From: Helicobacteraceae bacterium UBA6016
GTDB lineage: Bacteria; Campylobacterota; Campylobacteria; Campylobacterales; UBA6016
DNA: 38,296 nt
Assembly: GCA_002428055.1 (NCBI GenBank)
Contig: DIZY01000100.1
Location: 1,163 to 39,458, forward strand
Direction of reading: 5' to 3'
Part shown: positions 16,211 through 23,908 of the stretch, in pieces
Position numbering within the stretch: the stretch's first letter is position 1
Layout of the letters: each line of letters opens with the position of its first letter
Program-made: the position numbers and the translations under genes
The notes under the pieces: model-generated
Databases searched by the model: none
What the model was told of the DNA's origin: nothing
Seen by the model: the letters and a program-made list of their open reading frames with translations, nothing else

Positions 16211-17272
16211 TTATCCTCTTTGTATCCCATAAAATTCTTTATACCACTCTACAAAGTTTTTGATTCCCTCTTTTACGCCTGTTTTTGGCGTGTATCCGGT
16301 ATCTTTTGTGAGGTCTGATATGTCGGCGTATGTTGCAGGGACATCCCCGGGCTGTAACGGCAAGAAGTTTTTTTCGGCTTTTTGTCCTAGATTTTCTTCT
16401 ATCGCTTCGATAAATTCCATTAGGTTTACGGGTGAATTATTGCCGATATTGTAGACCCTGTATGGCGCTCTTGAGCTTGACGGGTCAGGGGTTTTGCCGC
16501 TCCACTGCTCGTTTGGCTTGGCGGGGTTGTCAATAACCCCCATGACTCCGCTTATGATGTCATCAATATATGTAAAGTCGCGTCTCATATCTCCGTGGTT
16601 GAAAACATCAATAGGTTTACCCTCCAAAATCGCCTTTGTAAATAAAAACAGCGCCATATCCGGTCTGCCCCACGGCCCGTAAACGGTGAAAAACCGAAGT
16701 CCCGTCGTGCGGATGCCAAAAAGATGGCTGTATGTGTGGGCCATTAGTTCGTTTGATTTTTTGCTTGCTGCATAGAGGCTTATTGGATGGTCTACATTGT
16801 CGTGTACAGAGAACGGCATCTCTTCGTTTAGTCCGTATACGGAGGAGCTGGAGGCGTATGAGAGGTTTTGTACTCCATGCTGTCTGCACGCCTCAAGAAT
16901 GTTAATAAAGCCCGTTATATTGCTGTCTATGTATGCAAAAGGGTTTGTGAGTGAGTATCGCACTCCAGCTTGCGCCGCAAGATTGCACACTGCATCCGGT
17001 TTTTCGGACTCAAACACGGCAAAAAGTGGGTCTTTGTCCTCCAGTTTTATCTGATAAAATGAGTGTTTGTTATTTGTGCGGCTAATGCTTTTTTTGCCCT
17101 GCTCTATACTCTCTTTTTCAATGCCGAGCTCTCTTAGTCTTGCGTATTTGAGATTTATATCGTAGTAGTCGTTAATAGAGTCTATGCCGACTACCTCGTC
17201 GCCTCTAGCTAGCAGCGCTCTTGCCAAATTAAAGCCGATAAAACCGGCGGTTCCCGTGATTAAAACCTTCAA
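16211..17272 (-). CDS. NAD-dependent UDP-sugar epimerase, UDP-glucuronate 4-epimerase type
   Basis: A 353-residue extended short-chain dehydrogenase/reductase. The NAD-binding motif G-T-A-G-F-I-G is at residues 7-13, the catalytic Y-A-A-S-K motif (YxxxK) near 167-171, and the conserved R-F-F-T-V-Y-G-P-W-G-R-P-D-M segment near 192-205. The spacing and the last motif match UDP-glucuronate 4-epimerases, which make UDP-galacturonate for lipopolysaccharide or capsule. The following phosphohexomutase supports a surface-sugar role. It is the first gene of the minus-strand run, with a TATAAT promoter about 30 bases upstream. Another UDP-sugar 4-epimerase activity remains possible. Confidence 0.9.
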   Translation of the reverse strand: MKVLITGTAGFIGFNLARALLARGDEVVGIDSINDYYDINLKYARLRELGIEKESIEQGKKSISRTNNKHSFYQIKLEDKDPLFAVFESEKPDAVCNLAAQAGVRYSLTNPFAYIDSNITGFINILEACRQHGVQNLSYASSSSVYGLNEEMPFSVHDNVDHPISLYAASKKSNELMAHTYSHLFGIRTTGLRFFTVYGPWGRPDMALFLFTKAILEGKPIDVFNHGDMRRDFTYIDDIISGVMGVIDNPAKPNEQWSGKTPDPSSSRAPYRVYNIGNNSPVNLMEFIEAIEENLGQKAEKNFLPLQPGDVPATYADISDLTKDTGYTPKTGVKEGIKNFVEWYKEFYGIQRG

Positions 17273-17303
17273 AAAATACCTCTTCGTTACTGCTTTTAGG
17301 TCG

Positions 17304-17332
17304 ATTATAACATCTGTTTTGATAAATATCCA
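17304..17332 (-). promoter_or_regulatory. Promoter of the epimerase-to-gltX run
   Basis: Read on the minus strand, TATAAT (17309-17304) is preceded by a 17-base spacer and a weak TGGATA -35 box (17332-17327). It lies about 32 bases before the epimerase ATG. Its -35 box is almost adjacent to that of the divergent fliW promoter. Confidence 0.45.
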
Positions 17333-17333
17333 T

Positions 17334-17361
17334 TTGGATTTAAACCGTTTTGGGCTAAAAT
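17334..17361 (+). promoter_or_regulatory. Promoter of fliW-glnD
   Basis: TTGGAT (17334-17339), a 16-base spacer and TAAAAT (17356-17361) form a sigma-70-like promoter about 34 bases before the fliW TTG start. No sigma-28 or sigma-54 consensus was seen in this gap. Confidence 0.42.
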
Positions 17362-17394
17362 GAATCTAAAAGCAACCCAAAAAAGGAAACTCAC

Positions 17395-17781
17395 TTGGTT
17401 TTTGATGCAAAATATCCGATTTTAGGTTTTGAGAGTGTTCATTCTTATGATTTTCAAGTGGCTGATGAGAACTTTGCTACGATAAGAAATACCGAAGACG
17501 AAGCCCCTGCCTTTACCCTTATAAATCCTTTTGTGTTAAGAGATTATAAATTTGATATACCGCCATCCGTAAAGGCGATGATGGAGCTAAAAGATAATAG
17601 TAATATATTGATTTATCTTATTTTAATAGTAAAAAATCCATTTAAAGAGTCTATGGGAAATTTTCTCGCACCGGTGCTCTTCAATGTCGACAACAAAACG
17701 ATGGCGCAAGTAGTGCTTGATGAAAATATATATACGGATTATCTAGCGGCGGAGCCGTTGTCAAAATTTATTACAGAATAA
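17395..17781 (+). CDS. fliW: Flagellar assembly factor FliW
   Basis: A 128-residue cytoplasmic protein that binds flagellin and antagonises the translational repressor CsrA, tying flagellin synthesis to export. The family pattern is clear: P-I-L-G-F-E at the start, F-T-L-I-N-P-F central, and F-L-A-P-V-L-F-N-V-D-N-K-T-M-A-Q-V-V-L-D near residues 93-112. The start is TTG (17395): AAGGA lies 7 bases upstream, and the family N-terminus begins here. It is the first gene of a plus-strand pair with glnD, only 4 bases apart. No csrA gene was seen in the window. Confidence 0.93.
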   Translation: MVFDAKYPILGFESVHSYDFQVADENFATIRNTEDEAPAFTLINPFVLRDYKFDIPPSVKAMMELKDNSNILIYLILIVKNPFKESMGNFLAPVLFNVDNKTMAQVVLDENIYTDYLAAEPLSKFITE

Positions 17782-17785
17782 AAAA

Positions 17786-20329
17786 TTGAGCGAACAAAGC
17801 CTTAGAGAGAGAATAGAGCAGCTAGTCGGTTCCGGGGCTAGCGACTTTGAAATCTCCAAAGAGTTTAAAAACTACATAAAGTCATATCTTGGCTCTTTAG
17901 ATGAGATATTTGAGGCGGATTTTGGGCGGGAGTTTTTGTACCGCCACACAAAAGAGCTTGACTCCATTCTCGTCGAAATGTTCCGCTATATTCTCAGAGA
18001 CAGCTTCGGCGACTACCAGCCCCTTATCAACTCCATTCCTGTTTCCATGATAGCGCTCGGTAGCTACGGCAGACAGCAACTCTCCGTTTATTCAGACATA
18101 GACATCATGCTTCTTTACAAAGAGATCAAAGGGTATCAGCTAAAACCTATTTTGGAGAGATTTCTCTATATGGCATGGGATGCCGGACTAAAAATCGGGC
18201 ATAGGGTGCATGAGGTCTCGGAGGTTAGTGAGGCCGTCAAAACTGACATTACCATTAAAACCGCTATTTTGGAATCTAGGTTTATTTGGGGTTCAAGGTT
18301 TTTGTGGGTGGAGTATCAAAATAAGCTCTCACAGATACGGCGCACGGAGCAAAAAGAGTTTGTGTTTGCAAAACTTGAAGAGATGGCAAAAAGGCACAAA
18401 AAATATAAACTCTCCATGGAGCCTAATATCAAAGAGGGTGTCGGTGGGCTTAGGGATTCAAATACGCTGTTTTGGCTTGCCACCTGTATATACGGCATCA
18501 ACTCAAATAAAGAGCTGACGGGCAAGCTCTTTAGCGAGGCCGAATACAAAGAGTATAGGATTGCGCTAGAGTTTTTATTTAAGCTTAGAAATGCGCTCCA
18601 TCTGCTCGCAGGCAAAAAGCAAGACGAGCTTTTAATGCAGACACAAAGAGAGGTTGCTCTTAAGCTTGGGTTTAAAGATATGAAGAGTCAAAAAGCGGAA
18701 AATGCGCTGATGTCAAAGACGCTTCGGTCTATGCAGGCAATCAACTTTTTCTCATCCGTCAACTGTTCCAAACTAACGAGAAAAATAACATACCAAAAAA
18801 ATAGCGTTGTAAAATTGCGCAAAGCGTATGCGAGGGATGGATTTTTTTGCATAGAGGGCAAGCTTTTTTGCAGTTTTTCAAAAAAAAGCAGTTCGCTGTA
18901 TGCGGCAATACGACTTTTGATAGATGTGCAAAAAGAGTGTAGCGGAAGTTTTGATTATAGTATTCACCAATTTATCAAAAATTCATCGGAAGAGAAAAAG
19001 CAGAAAAAGATTTCAAAAGAGCTACTAACATCTCTGCTTTCGGAAAATTCGTACAATATACTCTTTGCACTATATGAGACCGGTGTTATCGCAAAACTTT
19101 TTGCCCCGTTTGAAAAAATAATGTTTTTGGCGCAGTTTGACGGCTATCACGCTTTTCCGGTAGACATCCATACACTGGAGGCCGTGCGACATTTGGAAAA
19201 TATTAAGGACGGTTTTGTCAAATCGGTATTTGAGTCGTTCGATGCAGAAGATAAGGCGTATCTCAAATTGGCGCTTTTATTTCACGACATAGGTAAGGGC
19301 AGAGGCGGGAATCACTCGGCTGTAGGCGCTAGAATTTTTACTTCTTTTGCTAACAAGCTTGGGCTTGACGAGGCGAAAGCAGAGAGCGTGCGCCGTGTTA
19401 TTTTGTATCATACCCTTATGTCAAATACTGCCTTTAGAGAGGATCTAAATAGCGAAAAGACGATACTTTCATTTGCGGGAAGTCTCAAAAGCAAAAAAGC
19501 AATCGACTATCTTTTTGTTCTGACCTATGCCGATTTGCAGGCCGTAGGGCAAAACATCTATAGTTCTTTTAATGCCACGCTTCTACGAGAGTTGTACTAT
19601 AAGTCCACGGGCAAGCTATCCCGTTCCGAGCTTGTCAGTGAGGCGGCTACTAGGCTAACCAAGGAGGCCGCACTTCTTAAAAGCGAAGAGTTCAAGGCGC
19701 TGCCGCAGGTTTTGCAAAAAAATATCATATCCGTCGCCTCAAATCTCTTTTTTATCAAGTTCTCTAGCGCCAAGATAATCGATATATGCAAAAGAGCAAA
19801 AGAGTGCGAGGAGTTTGGTTTTGCGCTTAGTAATGAGCAGTATTTTAGCTTTGAGATAATCTCCAAAAAATGGATAAATTTCGGCAGGCTTCTCTCTCGT
19901 TTTGCTTTTTTGGACATCGTATCTATGGATATTTTCAAGCTTTTCGACAATGCAAAATATTTCAAGGTCTCGTTTTCGTCCACGGTGGATGAGTCTGAGC
20001 TAGTAGTCGTAGATGAGATAATCAGCAGTTTCGCTACAAGCGAAGAGAAAGCGACAAGCGCAAAAAAACCGATTATCAAAAAAACGGACATATCGTTTGA
20101 TTTTGAACACTCCGAGACCTACGCAAAAATGCTTTTAACTACAAAAAATCAACAAGGGCTTTTGGCTTTTATTATCGAGGTATTTGACGAGCTTGGCATA
20201 GATGTAGCGACCGCAAAAGTCGGAACCATCAAAAATGTAGCAAAAGATATGTTTCTTATAGAAAAATCAAGCGGTATTGAGAAAAAACAAAAAGAAGTAA
20301 TAAAAAGATTGGTTGGCGGCGCCAACTAA
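17786..20329 (+). CDS. glnD: PII uridylyltransferase / uridylyl-removing enzyme
   Basis: An 847-residue bifunctional nitrogen sensor that uridylylates PII when glutamine is low and deuridylylates it when glutamine is high. The nucleotidyltransferase motif G-S-Y-G-R-Q-Q-L-S with S-D-I-D is at residues 92-106. The HD phosphohydrolase motif L-F-H-D-I-G-K-G is near residue 500. A C-terminal ACT domain (about 772-845) contains the K-N-Q-Q-G-L-L segment. E. coli GlnD has two clear ACT domains; the region before the last one here (about 700-765) is divergent and only partly ACT-like. The start is TTG with a weak ribosome site, 4 bases after fliW, so coupling to fliW is likely. Its substrate glnB lies just downstream, convergent. 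Confidence 0.93.
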   Translation: MSEQSLRERIEQLVGSGASDFEISKEFKNYIKSYLGSLDEIFEADFGREFLYRHTKELDSILVEMFRYILRDSFGDYQPLINSIPVSMIALGSYGRQQLSVYSDIDIMLLYKEIKGYQLKPILERFLYMAWDAGLKIGHRVHEVSEVSEAVKTDITIKTAILESRFIWGSRFLWVEYQNKLSQIRRTEQKEFVFAKLEEMAKRHKKYKLSMEPNIKEGVGGLRDSNTLFWLATCIYGINSNKELTGKLFSEAEYKEYRIALEFLFKLRNALHLLAGKKQDELLMQTQREVALKLGFKDMKSQKAENALMSKTLRSMQAINFFSSVNCSKLTRKITYQKNSVVKLRKAYARDGFFCIEGKLFCSFSKKSSSLYAAIRLLIDVQKECSGSFDYSIHQFIKNSSEEKKQKKISKELLTSLLSENSYNILFALYETGVIAKLFAPFEKIMFLAQFDGYHAFPVDIHTLEAVRHLENIKDGFVKSVFESFDAEDKAYLKLALLFHDIGKGRGGNHSAVGARIFTSFANKLGLDEAKAESVRRVILYHTLMSNTAFREDLNSEKTILSFAGSLKSKKAIDYLFVLTYADLQAVGQNIYSSFNATLLRELYYKSTGKLSRSELVSEAATRLTKEAALLKSEEFKALPQVLQKNIISVASNLFFIKFSSAKIIDICKRAKECEEFGFALSNEQYFSFEIISKKWINFGRLLSRFAFLDIVSMDIFKLFDNAKYFKVSFSSTVDESELVVVDEIISSFATSEEKATSAKKPIIKKTDISFDFEHSETYAKMLLTTKNQQGLLAFIIEVFDELGIDVATAKVGTIKNVAKDMFLIEKSSGIEKKQKEVIKRLVGGAN

Positions 20330-20340
20330 GGTAGTATTCT

Positions 20341-20419
20341 GCCGCTTTATGCGGCTAGCTTCAGTAGCATAGCGCTTAGCGTAGCCGAAGCGGGCTTCGC
20401 CCGTTTCGGCGTACTATTT
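20341..20419 (+). repeat. Structured repeat, copy A (between glnD and glnB)
   Basis: Element of about 79 bases: a short hairpin GCCGC-TTTAT-GCGGC (20341-20355), a 31-base block containing TAGC five times (20356-20386), a long hairpin of two 12-base arms around a TTC loop, overlapping the block by its first three bases (20384-20410), and a conserved tail to 20419. Bases 20356-20419 recur at 20853-20916 with only 5 differences. The long hairpin is followed by no T run, so it is a poor intrinsic terminator, although it sits between two convergent genes. Confidence 0.85.
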
Positions 20420-20421
20420 GG

Positions 20422-20760
20422 TTAAATAGCCTCAGCCCCAGTTTCACCGGTTCTTACTCTAATTACTTTGCTAACATCTGATACAAATATTTTACCATCG
20501 CCGATTTTGCCTGTTCTAGCAGCATTCACTATTGCGTCTACTACTTTGTCTTCCATGCTGTCTTCTACGACCATTTCTATTTTTATTTTAGGCAAAAAGT
20601 CTACCACATACTCAGCTCCACGATAAAGCTCTGTGTGACCTTGTTGTCTTCCGTAGCCTTTTACTTCAGATACTGTCATACCGCTGATGCCTAGTGCAGA
20701 CAATGCTTCTTTGACATCGTCTAGTTTGAACGGCTTTACGATAGCCTCAACTTTTTTCAT
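20422..20760 (-). CDS. glnB: Nitrogen regulatory protein PII
   Basis: A 112-residue PII signal protein, same length and nearly collinear with E. coli GlnB/GlnK. The T-loop with the uridylylation site Tyr51 (R-G-A-E-Y-V-V-D-F-L) is intact, as are the ATP/2-oxoglutarate segment T-G-K-I-G-D-G-K-I-F and the C-terminal R-V-R-T-G-E. It is transcribed in the same direction as amtB, 154 bases downstream, the usual glnK-amtB partnership with gene order reversed. An AGGAGA ribosome site precedes the ATG, and a weak TAAAAT -10 candidate lies at 20790-20795. The gene is bracketed by two copies of a structured repeat. GlnB versus GlnK naming cannot be settled from sequence alone. Confidence 0.94.
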   Translation of the reverse strand: MKKVEAIVKPFKLDDVKEALSALGISGMTVSEVKGYGRQQGHTELYRGAEYVVDFLPKIKIEMVVEDSMEDKVVDAIVNAARTGKIGDGKIFVSDVSKVIRVRTGETGAEAI

Positions 20761-20840
20761 CGTTTTCTCCTGTTTTGTGTCGTTGCTCTATTTTACTAAA
20801 ATATGTCTGACCCTAACTTCTATGTTACCAAAAATTATCT

Positions 20841-20916
20841 CGCCGCAAGGCGTAGCTTCAGTAGCATAGCGCTTAGCGTAGCCAAAAGGGGCTTCGCCCA
20901 TTTTGGCGTACTATTT
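20841..20916 (+). repeat. Structured repeat, copy B (between amtB and glnB)
   Basis: Element of about 76 bases in the same orientation as copy A: a short hairpin CGCC-GCAA-GGCG (20841-20852, GNRA-type loop), the identical 31-base TAGC-rich block (20853-20883), and the long hairpin overlapping it by three bases (20881-20907) with a conserved tail that ends inside the amtB stop codon. All five differences from copy A fall within the hairpin arms; an outer G-C pair becomes A-T and a G-T wobble becomes A-T, so pairing is largely kept. One remaining change gives a G-A mismatch. Confidence 0.85.
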
Positions 20917-22237
20917 ATATGTGAAAGCCTTTTTCTCCGTGAGTTGCTTCGTCAAGACCTATGCTCTCATCTTCGGCAGATACTCTACCGCCGCCCGTTA
21001 CAAGGGAAGAGATACCATATACTACCGCTGTTCCGATAGCTGTAAACACTATAGTCACAACAACCGCTTTTACTTGAATCAGTACTTGTCCAGGATTTCC
21101 GTACAAAAGACCTTTGCCAAGAGAGTTTACCGCAGGGTTTGCGAATATGCCCGTAGCTATAGCGCCCCAGATACCGGCAAGCGCATGGATACCGAACGCA
21201 TCAAGCGCATCGTCATATTTGAACGCTTTTTTGATGACATTTACGCCCACAAAACCGACTATACCTGCTACCGCACCTATGATAAGAGCCGCAGAGTTAT
21301 CTACAAAACCTGCCGCAGGAGTGATTGCCACTAGACCTGCAACTAGACCTGATGCAAGACCAAGAAGTGTGTATTTTTTATACACTACATACTCTACTAC
21401 CATCCATGATAGAGCCGCTATTGCCGCCGCCGTGTTTGTTACAAGGAATGCGTTTGCCGCAATACCGTCTGCCGCAAGTTCGCTTCCGGCGTTAAATCCG
21501 AACCATCCGAACCATAGCAAGATTGCGCCAAGCAGTGTTAGCGTAATAGACGATGGAAATATCGCCTTACCGTAATCTTTTCTTTTGCCAAGCATAAGAG
21601 CAAGAACTAGACCTGCAACACCGGCGTTGATATGAACAACAGTACCGCCTGCAAAGTCAAGTGCGCCGTCTTTTGCAAGTATACCGCCGCCCCATACCAT
21701 GTGTGCGATTGGCGAATAAACTACCGTTACCCAAAGAACAACAAAAATCATCCAGGTAGAAAGCTTAAGTCTTTCAATTGCTCCGCCGCTTGCAAGAGCT
21801 ACCGTAATGGCCGCAAATGTCATTTGGAATGCCACAAATAGTAGCGTAGGAATGTTTCCGGTTGCCCAAATGTCTGTTACTTTTATGTCGCTAAGAAATA
21901 GCGTAAGAGAACCTATTACCCCGCCTACATCCGTTCCGAATGCAAGGCTATAGCCCCAAAGCACCCACACTAAACTAGCAATTGCATAAGCCGTGAAGCT
22001 CATTGCTATTGTGTTTAGAAGGTTTTTTGCTCGTGTCATACCGCCGTAAAATAGCGCTAGTCCCGCCGGGGTCATTAACATAACGAGTGCGGTTGCCGTA
22101 AGTACCCATGCCGTATTTGCGCCGTCTAGCTTTGGTGCAGCGGCTACTGCAGCGGCTACTGGAGCCGTTGCGTTTTCGTCTGCCAAAAGTAGAGCCGGCG
22201 CAAAAAATAGTGGCGCTAACAAACTTAGCTTTTTCAT
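20915..22237 (-). CDS. amtB: Ammonium transporter
   Basis: A 440-residue Amt/Mep/Rh channel for ammonium uptake in the inner membrane. It begins with a cleavable signal peptide (K-K-L-S-L-L-A-P-L-F-F-A-P-A-L-L-L-A) and an Ala-rich linker, as in E. coli AmtB. The twin pore histidines appear in V-H-I-N-A-G-V-A-G and I-H-A-L-A-G-I-W-G, and about eleven membrane helices can be counted. The short cytoplasmic tail (G-L-D-E-A-T-H-G-E-K-G-F) is where PII binds. It is followed by glnB on the same strand. A TTAGCA-N17-TATAAT promoter and an AAGGAG site precede it. Copy B of the repeat touches its stop codon. Confidence 0.96.
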   Translation of the reverse strand: MKKLSLLAPLFFAPALLLADENATAPVAAAVAAAPKLDGANTAWVLTATALVMLMTPAGLALFYGGMTRAKNLLNTIAMSFTAYAIASLVWVLWGYSLAFGTDVGGVIGSLTLFLSDIKVTDIWATGNIPTLLFVAFQMTFAAITVALASGGAIERLKLSTWMIFVVLWVTVVYSPIAHMVWGGGILAKDGALDFAGGTVVHINAGVAGLVLALMLGKRKDYGKAIFPSSITLTLLGAILLWFGWFGFNAGSELAADGIAANAFLVTNTAAAIAALSWMVVEYVVYKKYTLLGLASGLVAGLVAITPAAGFVDNSAALIIGAVAGIVGFVGVNVIKKAFKYDDALDAFGIHALAGIWGAIATGIFANPAVNSLGKGLLYGNPGQVLIQVKAVVVTIVFTAIGTAVVYGISSLVTGGGRVSAEDESIGLDEATHGEKGFHI

Positions 22238-22272
22238 CTCTTGCTCCTTAGTTTTGGTTAAAATGCAACAAA

Positions 22273-22301
22273 ATTATATACAATAAAATAGTTTTTGCTA
22301 A
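22273..22301 (-). promoter_or_regulatory. Promoter of amtB
   Basis: On the minus strand TTAGCA (22301-22296), a 17-base spacer and TATAAT (22278-22273) form a sigma-70-type promoter about 35 bases before the amtB ATG. No sigma-54 -24/-12 motif was seen, although ammonium transporter genes are often sigma-54 dependent in proteobacteria. Confidence 0.58.
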
Positions 22302-22371
22302 TAATGCACTGCTTAATTTTTAATCAAATACTACATTTTTGTTTGTTTTTTTGTGGGAATAATTTGGGCAT

Positions 22372-22400
22372 AAAAAAAGCGGAGCCGAGGCCCAGCTTTT
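22372..22400 (-). terminator. Intrinsic terminator of the porin gene
   Basis: Read on the minus strand, AAAAGC and GCTTTT arms flank an inner G/C stem with one mismatch and one G-U pair, followed by seven T. It lies about 36 bases after the porin stop. The stem is better paired on the minus strand than on the plus strand. Confidence 0.68.
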
Positions 22401-22436
22401 GGAGTGTGTTTGAAGCTTTGCGTGTACTAATCGAAA

Positions 22437-23744
22437 TTAGAAGTTGTAGTTAAATATAACTTTTGCAACTTTTTTGTCAAGTGCATTATTTTTGCTATCG
22501 ATTGATGAATATGCAATTTTTGCATCAAGGTTTTTAACAAGTGCGCCTGTGCATGTATATACAACATCAAATACGCCTGTATCTACATCTGTATTACCGT
22601 TGTATTGATTTTTTGCATCAAAGTTTGTATATGCAAGACCTATTGTTCTAGCGCCAAGACCAAGTTTTTCAAGGCTGTAGTCTGCGCCAAGTTTCCATAC
22701 ATTTCCACCGTTCATGCTTACGCCTGAGTTATACCAAAACTCTTCCGCAATTGCAAACTCTGGATAACCGCCCCATGCACCGAATACGAATGTGCCGCCG
22801 CCATTATTTTTTTGCTCTCCAACTTTGTTGTAAGCTATATACGGAGTAAGACCTACCGGCGTAGAAAGGCTAGCTTTTGCGCCATAAACAGAGTAGTCTA
22901 CTTTGCCAAGTCCAGCTTTGCTCAGCAACTCTTTTGTCTCACCAATGCCTTCGATATTATAAAATTGCCCAGCAAGTGCAAGATCCATATCTTTTGCTAA
23001 ACCAAGTTTGTAGTCAGCTTGTAGATATACTGCGTTCACTACATCTACCGCATAATACTCCCATGCTTGGAGCGTTAGGTTTTTAACGGAGCTGTTTACT
23101 ACAGCTGCTACATATACGCCGTTGTCGCCTACATGTGTTCCAGTTACGCTAAGGTCGACCGTACCACCAAGAGCAGCTCTCGACATAGAGTTGAATTGTG
23201 ATCTGCTTGATTTGTCAGACATTGAGTCCCAACCAGCCATTCTTGATACATAACCACCGATAAGTGTAGTATCGGGAACATCTGTATTGATAACAAGCGC
23301 CGCTTCAAATAGGTTTGGAACCATTCTGATGTCATCGCTTCCCGCAAGAGGAGTATCAAGTTGTTGTCTACCGATTTTTACCGTTGTTTTCGCAAATTGA
23401 CCTACAAGGTATGCCTGTCCTAAGATGCTGTAAGATTTTGCGCTTTCGTTATACAAAGATCCGTCAACTTTAGCAGCATTGCTATCTTTTGTGCCGAGGT
23501 CGTTTGTAGTATAAAACGCCGCTCCCGCAGATATGCCGTGTAGAGGTGCAGTCTCATAAGCTAGTTTGCCGCCAAGAGCAAAAGCCGATGTGTCTGTTCC
23601 CGGATCTTTAACATCAGTATTTATATACATAGCCCTAATTTGTCCAGATGCTTTACCTTCTTTAAATGCGCCGGCAAGGTCGCTGGCCGCAAAAGAAGTT
23701 GTTGCTAAAGCCGCTACCGCAGCAATGCTTAACATTTTTTTCAT
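22437..23744 (-). CDS. Outer-membrane porin
   Basis: A 435-residue secreted beta-barrel protein. A typical signal peptide (K-K-M-L-S-I-A-A-V-A-A-L-A-T-T-S-F-A) is cleaved before A-S-D-L. The mature part alternates short hydrophobic and polar stretches (for example L-G-G-K-L-A-Y-E-T and V-K-I-G-R-Q-Q-L-D-T-P-L) and ends in K-V-I-F-N-Y-N-F, with the C-terminal Phe needed for barrel insertion. The R-Q-x-L-x-T-P-L-A segment resembles OprD-like and Campylobacterota major porins. The ATG at 23744 is chosen because AGGAGA lies 4 bases upstream and the signal peptide begins there; a longer frame from 23804 is rejected. Substrate range is unknown. Confidence 0.9.
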   Translation of the reverse strand: MKKMLSIAAVAALATTSFAASDLAGAFKEGKASGQIRAMYINTDVKDPGTDTSAFALGGKLAYETAPLHGISAGAAFYTTNDLGTKDSNAAKVDGSLYNESAKSYSILGQAYLVGQFAKTTVKIGRQQLDTPLAGSDDIRMVPNLFEAALVINTDVPDTTLIGGYVSRMAGWDSMSDKSSRSQFNSMSRAALGGTVDLSVTGTHVGDNGVYVAAVVNSSVKNLTLQAWEYYAVDVVNAVYLQADYKLGLAKDMDLALAGQFYNIEGIGETKELLSKAGLGKVDYSVYGAKASLSTPVGLTPYIAYNKVGEQKNNGGGTFVFGAWGGYPEFAIAEEFWYNSGVSMNGGNVWKLGADYSLEKLGLGARTIGLAYTNFDAKNQYNGNTDVDTGVFDVVYTCTGALVKNLDAKIAYSSIDSKNNALDKKVAKVIFNYNF

Positions 23745-23771
23745 TGTATCTCCTTGTTTTAAGTACCTCCA

Positions 23772-23777
23772 ATTATA
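23772..23777 (-). promoter_or_regulatory. -10 box of the porin promoter
   Basis: TATAAT on the minus strand, 28 bases before the porin ATG. The base composition around it is A/T rich, and the -35 position (23795-23800, ACCCAA) is weak. Confidence 0.48.
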
Positions 23778-23864
23778 CAACATCATTTTTGTTATTGGGT
23801 ACAATTTTGATGTCTAAAAAATAGGCAATCTCAGTTTTGCCATGTATTTTTAGTACTCATCCTA

Positions 23865-23870
23865 TATAAT
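23865..23870 (+). promoter_or_regulatory. -10 box ahead of the NtrC-like gene
   Basis: TATAAT at 23865-23870, about 38 bases before the TTG start of the degenerate NtrC-like gene. No convincing -35 hexamer is present. It lies in the divergent gap with the porin gene. Confidence 0.45.
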
Positions 23871-23908
23871 GGCTATTACTTAAAAAATATTATTTCGGAA
23901 AGCTAGAG

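Noticed and set aside
19597..20091. Minus-strand open frame (164 residues) inside glnD
   Set aside because: Antisense to glnD, low-complexity Ser/Leu composition, no motif.
20384..20410. Repeat hairpin as the intrinsic terminator of glnD
   Set aside because: The stem is strong but no T run follows on either strand, and the same element occurs between amtB and glnB, which are transcribed in the same direction; termination may occur but is not supported by sequence.
20841..20916. CRISPR array made of the glnB-flanking repeats
   Set aside because: Only two copies 497 bases apart with a full gene between them and no cas gene.
22238..22436. Sigma-54 promoter for amtB
   Set aside because: No GG-N10-GC pair with the usual -24/-12 context was found; a sigma-70-type box with 17-base spacing fits better.
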